Shown here: in pieces, positions 51,662 through 59,751 of the stretch
How the letters are laid out: the number at the start of each line of letters is the position of its first letter
How positions within the stretch are numbered: position 1 is the first letter of the stretch
Origin: Bacterioplanes sp965233665
GTDB lineage: Bacteria; Pseudomonadota; Gammaproteobacteria; Pseudomonadales; Oceanobacteraceae
Assembly (NCBI GenBank): GCA_965233665.1
Contig: CBDDTG010000050.1
Location: 31,405 to 95,404 of the forward strand
DNA: 64,000 nucleotides
Direction of reading: 5' to 3'
Program-made: the position numbers and the translations under genes
The notes under the pieces: model-generated
Told to the model about the DNA's origin: nothing
What the model saw: only the letters and a program-made list of their open reading frames with translations
Database searches by the model: none

Positions 51662-51847
51662 AGTCCACCTCATGGTCTTACTTCAGATTTAGCTTAGATC
51701 AGCGTGAGGAAACTGCTCCTCACCAGCGCCTGCATTGAAGCAGTCGGCCTCTATTGCAGCAATGTCGTTTATGGAAAAACCATCTTGCTTCATTAGATGA
51801 AGGCTACCTATCATGGCGGCCTCCTTCATGATTGGCTGATCAATATA

Positions 51848-52744
51848 ATGACAATAGATACCTTGCAGCCGTGGCGCAGTGATGACAAGTGCTTAGCAGG
51901 ATGGCAGCGGCCAGGTGATGGCTTAATCGTCCACTTTCTGCATGGTAATGGTTTTTGTAGCCGAACATTGTGGCCAATGGCACAGCAGCTGCCATCACAT
52001 TGGCATCTGATATTTACCGACGTCCCAGGGCATGGTCGCTCGCCCCGACCCGATCATCGTATGCCTGATTGGCAGGCCATGGCCGATTCTATCGCACGTC
52101 AGATAGCGTGCATGTCTAATGGGCGTCCAGTGATGGCCGTCGGCCACTCGATGGGTGGTGTATTGAGCCTGTTGATGGCAGCGCGATATCCCCAGTTGTT
52201 TACCCAGGTGGACATGCTTGACCCGGTACTGTTTACGCCCGAGGTGGTTTGGGCGCAGCGCTTGATGCGCAAGTCGGGCTTTTGGAAGCGTACACGTTTG
52301 GTTCGTTCGGTTGCGTCGCGTCGTCGTCACTGGGCCGATAAAGAGCAAATGCAGGCCTCGTTGCGGCGTAAATCACTTTACCGCCAATGGAATGATGAAG
52401 CGTTACAGGAGTTTGTTTGTCATGGAAGCCGGCCTGTTGCTGACGGGGTTGAGCTCGCCTGTGATCCTGCTTGGGAAGCATCGATATTTGGCTCGTATCC
52501 GCGTGGGCTGTGGTCGGCGGTGCACCGTTTGACGGTGCCTACTCGAATCTGGGTCGCAGGGGGCAGTTACTTCTTTATTGCAAAAGCAGCGCAGAAAGCG
52601 GCCCGTCGCCAGCAGATTAGCTGGTTTAGCTTTGGCGATGGGCATTGTTTTCCGATGGAAGCGCCCGAGTTAACAGGAGAAAAACTGCATCAGTTATTGT
52701 GCGCTGACGGCGTTGTAAAACCTTTGTCAAACACTGTAGGCTAA
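51848..52744 (+). CDS. Alpha/beta hydrolase
   Basis: 298 residues from ATG 51,848; an upstream ATG (51,797) is in frame and cannot be excluded. HFLHGNGFCSRTLWPMAQQLP is the oxyanion region, GHSMGGVLSLLMA (Ser near residue 103) is the nucleophile elbow, and GDGHCFPMEAPELTG holds the His. The acid residue lies between. The substrate is unknown; marine gammaproteobacteria often carry such proteins. It stands alone with promoter and stop of its own. Confidence 0.85.
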   Translation: MTIDTLQPWRSDDKCLAGWQRPGDGLIVHFLHGNGFCSRTLWPMAQQLPSHWHLIFTDVPGHGRSPRPDHRMPDWQAMADSIARQIACMSNGRPVMAVGHSMGGVLSLLMAARYPQLFTQVDMLDPVLFTPEVVWAQRLMRKSGFWKRTRLVRSVASRRRHWADKEQMQASLRRKSLYRQWNDEALQEFVCHGSRPVADGVELACDPAWEASIFGSYPRGLWSAVHRLTVPTRIWVAGGSYFFIAKAAQKAARRQQISWFSFGDGHCFPMEAPELTGEKLHQLLCADGVVKPLSNTVG

Positions 52745-52829
52745 GCTATTGTGGATTTCGCTGACGGCCCGTCGTAGCAGTCAGTTTTCATCTTGTATGG
52801 CAATAAAAAGAGATAATGAGTAGGACTCT

Positions 52830-53294
52830 ATGAACATGGAGATTCAAGCGGCCTTAGATGTCGCTGATGAAACTGATTCCTTTCTGCAAATCACCGACGT
52901 GATTTATGACAAAGAAGCCGAACTTGGCTACGACGCACTGAATGATGCGGAGAAAACCGTCTATCTACTGGATCAACTGCTACGTGAAATGGAAAACGGT
53001 GGCTTTGTTCAGTTTGTGCATCACGATGCTGGCAGCCGTGCCGTTGACACACTTGAGGCGCTTGAGCGCATCAAGGCCAAAGTGTCTGCTGGTTTGCTGG
53101 ACCGGCTGTTAGATTTTTTCCCTGAGCGCCACGTCCCCGCCGATGAAGATGAACGCATTGATTTATTTGATCAGATCGAAAGTGATCACGCCGACACCAT
53201 CGCTGAACTGGATGACCGCTTTTACGACAGCGGTGAAAACTTGGTTGAAATGACGCTGCGTTACGTTACCAAGCATTTAAAAGACTTTCGTTGA
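52830..53294 (+). CDS. DMP19/DUF4375-family protein
   Basis: 154 residues with TAGGA before the ATG. The helical pattern ALNDAEKTVYLLDQLLREMENGGFVQFVHHDAG and the acidic surface (DEDERIDLFDQIESDHADTI) match the DMP19/DUF4375 family, some members of which mimic DNA. Here that is an inference. Its stop overlaps the next gene, a diacylglycerol kinase (TTGATG), so both are coupled. Confidence 0.75.
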   Translation: MNMEIQAALDVADETDSFLQITDVIYDKEAELGYDALNDAEKTVYLLDQLLREMENGGFVQFVHHDAGSRAVDTLEALERIKAKVSAGLLDRLLDFFPERHVPADEDERIDLFDQIESDHADTIAELDDRFYDSGENLVEMTLRYVTKHLKDFR

Positions 53295-53653
53295 TGTCAG
53301 GCTGGTGGTGCCGCCGCCAGCAAGCTTTCGCGGCTGCTTTAAAAGGGCTGGCGACGGTAACTCAGCGTGAGGCGCATTTTCGCATTCACCTTGTGGCGGC
53401 GTGCCTGGTGGTGCTGTCTGGCTGGTTGAGCGGTATCAGTGTTGGGCAGTGGTTAGCGGTGACGGTTTGCATTGCACTGGTGCTGACGGCAGAGGCGTTG
53501 AATGCAGCCATTGAGGCGTTGGCCGATGCCTTGCACCCGCAGCAACATCCGTTAATTGGTCAAGCCAAAGACATGGCGGCAGCGGCGGTGCTGTTGGCGG
53601 CTATGGCGTCAATTGTTGTGGCTGCGCTGATTTTTGTGCCTTTGTGGTGGTAG
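53294..53653 (+). CDS. dgkA: Diacylglycerol kinase DgkA
   Basis: 119 residues from ATG 53,294. Three membrane helices and the DAGK block EALNAAIEALADALHPQQHPLIGQAKDMAAAAVLL with the catalytic Glu (ExxNxAIE). It phosphorylates diacylglycerol or undecaprenol at the inner membrane, recycling lipid from osmoregulated glucan synthesis. It overlaps the DMP19-type gene by a base. The N-terminus has the usual FAAALKGLATVTQREAHFRIH. Confidence 0.88.
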   Translation: MSGWWCRRQQAFAAALKGLATVTQREAHFRIHLVAACLVVLSGWLSGISVGQWLAVTVCIALVLTAEALNAAIEALADALHPQQHPLIGQAKDMAAAAVLLAAMASIVVAALIFVPLWW

Positions 53654-53744
53654 GTATGCTTGCATTTGTAGCCTTCATTTCCTATAAACGGGCGGCTGAG
53701 GATTGATATCCCGCTCATAGATAACAACAAAAAAGGATCACCAC

Positions 53745-54311
53745 ATGCTACGCACGTTGCTTGCTCTATCGCTGTTGCTGGGTTCTGTGTTTGCCGTTCA
53801 AGCCAAAGAGTTTTCTGGACTGGAATTAGAGGATACTTACGCCGTCGACGATCAGTCACTGCAGTTGAATGGTGCCGGTGTTCGCACTAAGTTTTTCTTG
53901 GATTTATACGTAGCGGCGCTGTATTTGCCGACTTTAGAAGACGATGCCGATGACATTGTTGAAGCGGATGAGCCGATGGCGCTGCGCTTACATATTATCT
54001 CCGGCATGATCACAGGTAAACGCATGGCGGAGTCTACGCGTGATGGCTTTGTGCGCTCAACTGGCGGTAATTTAGCGCCGATTGAGGACAAGGTAGAGCA
54101 ATTAATTACGGCCTTTGCTGAAGACGTGAAAGAAGGCGATGTGTTTGACCTAGTGTATCGCCCGGGTGCCGGCGTAACGGTGTATCGCAATGGCGAGGCA
54201 AAGTCGCAAGTGCCAGGACTTGCATTTAAGCAAGCTCTGTTTGGTATTTGGCTGTCAGACGACCCTGTCCAAGAAGACTTGCGCGACGCATTGTTGGTGC
54301 GCGCAGATTAA
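53745..54311 (+). CDS. Periplasmic chalcone-isomerase-like protein
   Basis: 188 residues with AAGGA before the ATG. A signal peptide (LRTLLALSLLLGSVFAVQAK) is followed by a chalcone-isomerase-like domain: LQLNGAGVRTKFFLDLYVAALYLP, ITGKRMAESTRDGFVRS, and GAGVTVYRNGEAKSQVPGLAFKQALFGIWLSDDPVQEDLR. In bacteria this family has an unknown periplasmic role. It is separated by 91 bases from dgkA and by 129 bases from the kinase gene; promoters are likely in both gaps. Confidence 0.85.
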   Translation: MLRTLLALSLLLGSVFAVQAKEFSGLELEDTYAVDDQSLQLNGAGVRTKFFLDLYVAALYLPTLEDDADDIVEADEPMALRLHIISGMITGKRMAESTRDGFVRSTGGNLAPIEDKVEQLITAFAEDVKEGDVFDLVYRPGAGVTVYRNGEAKSQVPGLAFKQALFGIWLSDDPVQEDLRDALLVRAD

Positions 54312-54440
54312 AACACGGATGTTGCCAGGTGCGACCCTAGCTGAAGTGAAGGGATAATCGCTCGGCTGCGAATCCGCTATAGTCTGGGAGTGGCATGCCA
54401 GTATTGGCATCCTGGTGTCCATATCGATTAAGGGGATTCC

Positions 54441-56033
54441 ATGTCGATGAGCCAGTTGGCCAGTTTTCTGCCTGAGACCATTCCTGTCTTGATGGTCGAT
54501 GATGACGAGTCTGTGCTGCAGGTGAGCCGGTTGGTGTTGCGTACCTATCGTTTCCAAGGAAAGCCGCTGGAGTTACTGGAGTGCAGCAGCGCAGCGGCGG
54601 CGCGAGAAATGTTGGCAGAGCGTGATGACATTGCGCTGGTGCTGCTGGACGTCGTGATGGAATCTGATGATGCGGGCCTGCAGCTAGTAGGCTTTATTCG
54701 GGATGAATTGCAGAACCATCGCATTCGTATCGTGTTGCGCACTGGTCAGCCTGGTTTTGCACCCGAGCGCGAAGTCATCGATCAATATGAAATCAACGAT
54801 TACCTCTCCAAAGCCGATGCCACAGCTCAGCGTTTGCGAGTGGTGCTGACGACTGCGCTGCGCGGTTATCGAGACATCGTTGCCGCCCAAATGATGGCGC
54901 AGAAAGCGGAGCAGGCGGGCAAGGCCTCGGTTGCTAAAAGTCGTTTTTTAGCGCACATGAGCCATGAAATTCGCACGCCACTGAATGGCTTGATTGGAAT
55001 TATTAGCTTGCTGCAGCAAACGCAGTTGAGCCTTGAGCAGAAAGACTTGGTTCAAGATGCTCAATATGCGGCCGATGCTGTATTGGCCATCATTAATGAT
55101 GTGTTGGACTTAGGCAAAATCGAAGCCGGCAAGCTAGAGCTCAGCCCTCACTGTTTTCAGGCCAATGACATTCTAAAGCGGGTACAGTCTGTTTTTTTTG
55201 CCAACAGTCGCAAGAAACAGTTGCAACTGGACTGCAGCTTGATTCCAGCCGAATGCCCACCACTACTGGCAGACGCCGACCGTTTGCAGCAAATCTTATT
55301 GAACTTCGTCAGCAATGCCCTGAAATTTACTCCCGACGGCGGTGCCATTGCCATTCGCGGGGAGTTTAATGCCGAAGAGCTTTGGTTGCGCTTTGAAGTC
55401 GAGGATAGCGGTATTGGCATCGCTCCTGATCAGCTAGAGCGCTTGTTTTTGCCGTATGAGCAGGCCTCTGCGCAAGTGGCTGGGCAGTTTGGAGGCACCG
55501 GGTTGGGGTTGAGCTTATGCCGCTCTTTGGCCGAGCTGATGGGCGGCCAAGTGTGGGCTAGCAGCGTTGAAGGTCAAGGGAGTTGCTTTGCGGTTCAGGT
55601 GCCTGTGAAAGTAGCGATCATTGACGATAAATCTGGTGCTGGTGTCGAAGAAACCTCGCTGCAGGGCTTGGTCGTCGCCATCTGTGAAGACGACGACACC
55701 AGCCGAACCGTGCTAGAGCGCATGTTACAGCGCCAAGGCGTGGAGCTTTTGAGTTACGAGCATGGCCAGGCGCTGCTAGACGATGCCCAATGGCAGCGCG
55801 CAGATATTTTGCTATTGGATTGCAATATGCCGGTGCTCGATGGCTTTGCCACCACGGAAGCGTTGCGCCAGTTAGGCTGTCGACAGCCAATTGTGGCACT
55901 GACGGCAGGGGTTTCGGATGATGAGCGCCAACAGTGCCATCGCAGCGGCTTTGACGACATCGTCGCCAAGCCGGTGCGATGGCCTGAGTTGTTTGCCCTA
56001 ATGCAAGCGCTGGCATCGGCCGGCTCGCATTAA
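54441..56033 (+). CDS. Hybrid two-component protein REC-HisKA-HATPase-REC
   Basis: 530 residues with AAGGGG before the ATG. The first receiver (about 15-145) has its Asp in LVLLDVVMES. HisKA has the His in MSHEIRTPLNG near 178; HATPase_c has LLNFVSNALKFTPDGG, DSGIGIAPDQ and GGTGLGLSL; the second receiver (about 408-525) has its Asp in ILLLDCNMPV. The N-terminal receiver contains an RTGQPGFAPEREVIDQYEINDYL block seen in DUF3369-linked systems. The input is probably phosphate from another kinase. No membrane segment is present, so it is cytoplasmic. Confidence 0.9.
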   Translation: MSMSQLASFLPETIPVLMVDDDESVLQVSRLVLRTYRFQGKPLELLECSSAAAAREMLAERDDIALVLLDVVMESDDAGLQLVGFIRDELQNHRIRIVLRTGQPGFAPEREVIDQYEINDYLSKADATAQRLRVVLTTALRGYRDIVAAQMMAQKAEQAGKASVAKSRFLAHMSHEIRTPLNGLIGIISLLQQTQLSLEQKDLVQDAQYAADAVLAIINDVLDLGKIEAGKLELSPHCFQANDILKRVQSVFFANSRKKQLQLDCSLIPAECPPLLADADRLQQILLNFVSNALKFTPDGGAIAIRGEFNAEELWLRFEVEDSGIGIAPDQLERLFLPYEQASAQVAGQFGGTGLGLSLCRSLAELMGGQVWASSVEGQGSCFAVQVPVKVAIIDDKSGAGVEETSLQGLVVAICEDDDTSRTVLERMLQRQGVELLSYEHGQALLDDAQWQRADILLLDCNMPVLDGFATTEALRQLGCRQPIVALTAGVSDDERQQCHRSGFDDIVAKPVRWPELFALMQALASAGSH

Positions 56034-56041
56034 CTTTTCGC

Positions 56042-58438
56042 TTAACCTTTGTCGCTGTTCGGGCTCTGTGCCGCCTGGTACATGGCTTTTAGGCACGCTA
56101 CCACATCCGCGTTGATGCTGCCTTTGGGGAACTTGCCTTGAGCGTTTGCTTTGCCGGCCTTACGCTGCAATAGCAGGCTGAGTGCCTGATCAACATGGCT
56201 AACCGCATGGATGTGGAACTGCTGCTCCTCTACGGCATCGATGATGGCTTTACTTAAGACCAGGTTGCGCTGATTGGCCGCGGGAATGATCACGCCTTGT
56301 TCGCCAGTTAGGCCGCGGGCCTGGCATAAACGAAAGAAGCCTTCGATCTTTTCATTGGCGCCGCCGATTGCTTGCACTTCTCCATACTGGTTGACGGAGC
56401 CGGTGACGGCAAAAGATTGTGCTACCGGTGTTTTTATCAACGCAGAAATCAAGCACACCAGTTCGGCCAATGAGGCGCTGTCGCCATCGATGTAGCCGTA
56501 GGATTGTTCCATGGCGATGTGGGCGGTAATGGCGAGTGGGAACTCTCGTGCGTAGCGATGGCCGAGAAAGCCGCTGATGATCATTACGCCCTTGGAGTGA
56601 ATGGCTTGGCCCAAATCCACTTCACGCTCAATGTCGACTACACCTCGGGTGCCAGGAAACACCGTGGTAGTGATACGCGCCGGTGAGCCAAAGCTGGTGT
56701 CCCCTAGGGACATCACGGTTAAGCCATTGATGTTGCCGATGGCGGCGCCGTCGGTTTGCAACAGCACTGTGCCATCCAGCATTTGCTCAAACAGTTTGTC
56801 GTACACCCGGCCGGTGCGCTCTTTTTTGGCATTGAGGGCGCGCTCGATGTGGTGTGCTTCGATTTGCTCATCGGCGGCCATTTGGCGCAGAAAATCGGCC
56901 TCAGATAACAAGTCAAACTGCTCACCAATGCGGGCGCTTAATGCATCCTGGCGTTCGGCCAAGCGGGCACTGAACTCCAGCATGCGCAGCATGCCGCTGT
57001 GGCTCATGTGGGCCATTTGCTGCTCATCAATCCGGCTGCGCAGCAGTCGGGCGTAGGCGTAAATATGATCGCTGTCGGCTTGCAGGTCGCCATCGAAGTC
57101 GACTACGGCGCGAAACAGGCGACGGAAATCCTCATCGTACTCTTGCAGCAAGTAGTAAATTTGGCGCGAGCCGATCAGTACTAACTTGAGGTGAAGCGGA
57201 ATGGTCTGTGGCAGCAGGGTCGTGGTGTTGAGCATGCCCAGGTCGGCGTAGGGTGACTCCATTTTCAGCTGGCCGGATTGCAACGCGCGTTTCAGCGCCT
57301 CCCATACCAGTGGCTCCGACAAAACCTTCTCCGCATCGACAATTAAGTAGCCGCCGTTAGCGCGGTGTAGAGCGCCTGGGCTGATGCGGCGATAGTTGGT
57401 TACTAGAGCGCCTTGCTCGTTGGCGTATTCGATGCGGCCGAACAGGTTGGCGTAGCTTGGGTGCGGCTCGTAAATAACCGGTGCGCCGCTGTTGGCTTGG
57501 TGGCGGGTAACAATGTTGGGCAGCAGAGCTTCTTCCAGTGAGCTGCGTTTGTTGTATTCCTCGCGCAGCTCCAATATGCGCTCTTCGACCAGCTCTTCCA
57601 GCACCAGGCGTGGTAAGTGTGCCTCGACGTCGTCGAGATACTCACTCATGGTGCTGTGCGAAGAGAATTGCTGCCGCAAAGGTTCCAATAATGGAGCGAT
57701 GGCCTCTTTGATGGTGGCTTGGTTTAGCTCACGCAATGAGTTGGACGATTCGCGTTTCCACTGGGGCAGTTCAGACAGTTGCTCACCCAGCATTTGCTCA
57801 AGCTCGGCAATGGTGTTGTGGAATTCGTCACGCTCTGCCTCAGGTAGTTGTGCAAACTCTGTTTCATCCAAGGCTTTGCCTTCGCGCATCGGGGTAAAGC
57901 TGATGGCGGATGAATCGCGGAACACGGCGACACCTCGCTTATGCGCTTCGCGTTCGATCTGTTCAATGGCCTTGTCGTAGCGTCGGTTAAACGTGTAATC
58001 GATGGCCGCCTTTTTCTGTTGGTAGGACGGGTGTTCAAAGGCCGCGGGAAAGGTCGCTAACAGCTGGTTAATCAGTTCATGAATGTGCTCTTGATAGCAA
58101 TGAGCTTCATCTGGCTGCAGCTTTAAAGCGCGCGGTTCACGCGGGTTGTCAAAATGATTGACGTAGCACCAGATGTCCGGCGTCGCTTGGCGCTTACCTT
58201 CATTGCGCAAATACTCACGCACATATGATGAGCGGCCCGTGCCCGTCTCTCCCATAACGAAAATGTTGTATCCCGGGCGCTTCATGGCCACGCCAAACTG
58301 AATGGCATTGACGGCGCGCTCTTGCCCCAATACGCCCTGAAAGGCATCGATCTCAGCGGTGCTGGCGGGCAAAGAGCCAGAGTCCAGTTGGTGAGTTAAG
58401 CGGTCGCTGTTAAGGCGGGTATCCGAAAGCGTTGGCAT
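56042..58438 (-). CDS. Lon-like ATP-dependent protease (S16, LonB/YcbZ type)
   Basis: 798 residues. Walker A VMGETGTGRSSYV near residue 63, a long coiled insert (about 120-320), the AAA part with NGGYLIVDAEKVL, and the protease domain with catalytic Ser in GDSASLAELVCLISAL and Lys in GGANEKIEGF. This is the Lon-like family with N-terminal AAA and an insert domain. It degrades damaged or regulatory proteins. It converges with the hybrid kinase, with 8 bases between stops. Confidence 0.9.
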   Translation of the reverse strand: MPTLSDTRLNSDRLTHQLDSGSLPASTAEIDAFQGVLGQERAVNAIQFGVAMKRPGYNIFVMGETGTGRSSYVREYLRNEGKRQATPDIWCYVNHFDNPREPRALKLQPDEAHCYQEHIHELINQLLATFPAAFEHPSYQQKKAAIDYTFNRRYDKAIEQIEREAHKRGVAVFRDSSAISFTPMREGKALDETEFAQLPEAERDEFHNTIAELEQMLGEQLSELPQWKRESSNSLRELNQATIKEAIAPLLEPLRQQFSSHSTMSEYLDDVEAHLPRLVLEELVEERILELREEYNKRSSLEEALLPNIVTRHQANSGAPVIYEPHPSYANLFGRIEYANEQGALVTNYRRISPGALHRANGGYLIVDAEKVLSEPLVWEALKRALQSGQLKMESPYADLGMLNTTTLLPQTIPLHLKLVLIGSRQIYYLLQEYDEDFRRLFRAVVDFDGDLQADSDHIYAYARLLRSRIDEQQMAHMSHSGMLRMLEFSARLAERQDALSARIGEQFDLLSEADFLRQMAADEQIEAHHIERALNAKKERTGRVYDKLFEQMLDGTVLLQTDGAAIGNINGLTVMSLGDTSFGSPARITTTVFPGTRGVVDIEREVDLGQAIHSKGVMIISGFLGHRYAREFPLAITAHIAMEQSYGYIDGDSASLAELVCLISALIKTPVAQSFAVTGSVNQYGEVQAIGGANEKIEGFFRLCQARGLTGEQGVIIPAANQRNLVLSKAIIDAVEEQQFHIHAVSHVDQALSLLLQRKAGKANAQGKFPKGSINADVVACLKAMYQAAQSPNSDKG

Positions 58439-58608
58439 CAGCGGTGTTTATCCTTACAAACAAGCCAAAAAAATCGGCTGGTTGATGGCAATCCAGCCCT
58501 GTAACGAGTGATAGTAGCGGCCTCACCTGTGCCCCGGCAAACCTTCTGCGGCTCGGGCGTTGCAATTGGCCCGCAGGCTTGGATAATGTGCGCCCCCTTG
58601 GAGTCCGT

Positions 58609-58887
58609 ATGTCTGTTCAGCCAGAAGATAGAACCACCATTGATATGTTTGCGTCGCGCAGTCGAGGCCGTCCGCGCAGCAATCCTTATGACCGCTCATT
58701 GCAATGCCGGGTAAATAAACGCAGTCAGCGTCGGCGAGACAAAGCGCGAGGTCTAAAGCGATTAGAAGTGAAAATGCCTCATGCCATCGTCGAGCATTTA
58801 GACGATGCCTGTGAGCAGCTGCAATTAAACCGTGCCGAGGTCATGGAGTTGGCTTTGCGTCATTGGTTGCATCTGGGCGACGAGTAG
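58609..58887 (+). CDS. YbfE-like (LexA-regulated, CopG-type) protein
   Basis: 92 residues from ATG 58,609, with GGAG upstream. DRTTIDMFASRSRGRPRSNPYDR, then RVNKRSQRRRDKARGLKRLEVKM and a C-terminal ribbon-helix-helix-like part. This is the E. coli YbfE pattern, called LexA-regulated. A weak CTGT-N8-ATAG sequence at 58,499-58,514 could be a degenerate LexA box. The target of the protein is unknown. Confidence 0.75.
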   Translation: MSVQPEDRTTIDMFASRSRGRPRSNPYDRSLQCRVNKRSQRRRDKARGLKRLEVKMPHAIVEHLDDACEQLQLNRAEVMELALRHWLHLGDE

Positions 58888-58934
58888 CGATTGGCGTGCT
58901 CATCGTCTGCATGGCGTGTGAGCATTTGTCCCGA

Positions 58935-58957
58935 TAGCACAACTGCGAATTGTGCTA
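58935..58957. repeat. 8-bp hairpin before the 59,006 gene
   Basis: TAGCACAA and TTGTGCTA are perfect arms around seven bases. It sits between the YbfE-like stop and the next start. No T-run follows, so a terminator is not certain; an operator is possible. Confidence 0.5.
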
Positions 58958-59005
58958 GCCCTGTGGCATCGCTATGCTCACTAAAAACCTGATAAGGAAT
59001 TCTCT

Positions 59006-59500
59006 ATGCATTGGATGCGTCTTACTTTATTGCTGTTGGTGATGAGTGCTTCGAATAGCATCATTGCTTCCCATCAACATGAGCTTGCTCAACCTGTTCC
59101 GCTCTATAGTAATCCCGCTTTAGCGCTGTCTGTCCGTCATGTTGATGAGGGGTGGCAGTTGCTGCTGTGTCATAACGACGGCCGTAAGTTGCAGTCAGAG
59201 TTACCGCTGGTGTTGTCGATCGATGGCGAGTTTGTTCGCCTGGCTTTCGTTGGTCAAAAGCTGGAGCGAGAGGGCTATCAGTGCCACAGTTTTGCCACTG
59301 AGTTGACGCAGCTGCAACGTATGACGGATGCCCATCAAGTGCTGTTGCGCGCTTTTTTTGATGCCGGTCGATTGGATGTTCGAGTGACGGGCACAGAAGC
59401 TGATTTTCTTACTCGTCCACGCTTACTGGGGCCGTTGGGGCAAATAGGTCGATTCATCGATAACAACAGTGTTGCTGAAAGTGCCTTGGTCAGTGGTTGA
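59006..59500 (+). CDS. Secreted hypothetical protein
   Basis: 164 residues with AAGGA before the ATG. A signal peptide (RLTLLLLVMSASNSIIAS) precedes a small beta-rich domain: LSVRHVDEGWQLLLCHNDGRKL, LPLVLSIDGEFVRLAFVGQKL. Two cysteines (CHNDG and QCHSF) may be a disulfide pair. Not recognised. It has its own region between the YbfE-like gene and the 4.5S RNA gene. Confidence 0.65.
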   Translation: MHWMRLTLLLLVMSASNSIIASHQHELAQPVPLYSNPALALSVRHVDEGWQLLLCHNDGRKLQSELPLVLSIDGEFVRLAFVGQKLEREGYQCHSFATELTQLQRMTDAHQVLLRAFFDAGRLDVRVTGTEADFLTRPRLLGPLGQIGRFIDNNSVAESALVSG

Positions 59501-59564
59501 TAAACGCTTGATTTTTCAATGAGTTTTGGTATTGTTCGCGTCCTCCGAGCAATCGGACGTTGTG

Positions 59565-59674
59565 GTGGCCCTCATCGGTCCCCTCGCAACGATAAGCTGT
59601 GAACTCCGCCAGGCCCGGAAGGGAGCAACGGTAGCAGTGGATTCGTGTGCCGGGGTGTGGCTGATGGGGGTCAT
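59565..59674 (+). ncRNA. ffs: Signal recognition particle 4.5S RNA
   Basis: The conserved apical part CAGGCCCGGAAGGGAGCA and the partner GTGTGCCGGGGTGT are the SRP RNA core that binds Ffh. Outer arms GGCCCTCAT (59,566) and ATGGGGGTC (59,664) pair to form the basal stem. A TTGATT-16-TATTGT promoter-like pair lies at about 59,510-59,537. It directs membrane proteins with Ffh to the membrane. It lies directly before dnaX. Exact ends are within a few bases. Confidence 0.92.
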
Positions 59675-59751
59675 CTCCATTTCTGCCCTGACAATCTTTT
59701 CACGACGCGCTAAGATGGCGCCCATCTTTCTTTTCCGGTAGCGGAAATTTC

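Noticed and set aside
58499..58514. LexA box upstream of the YbfE-like gene (CTGT-N8-ATAG)
   Set aside because: One arm is mismatched and the flanks do not fit; not enough for a call.
59526..59741. Open frames over the 4.5S RNA gene
   Set aside because: The sequence is explained by the SRP RNA core and its pairing; the frames have no features of a protein.
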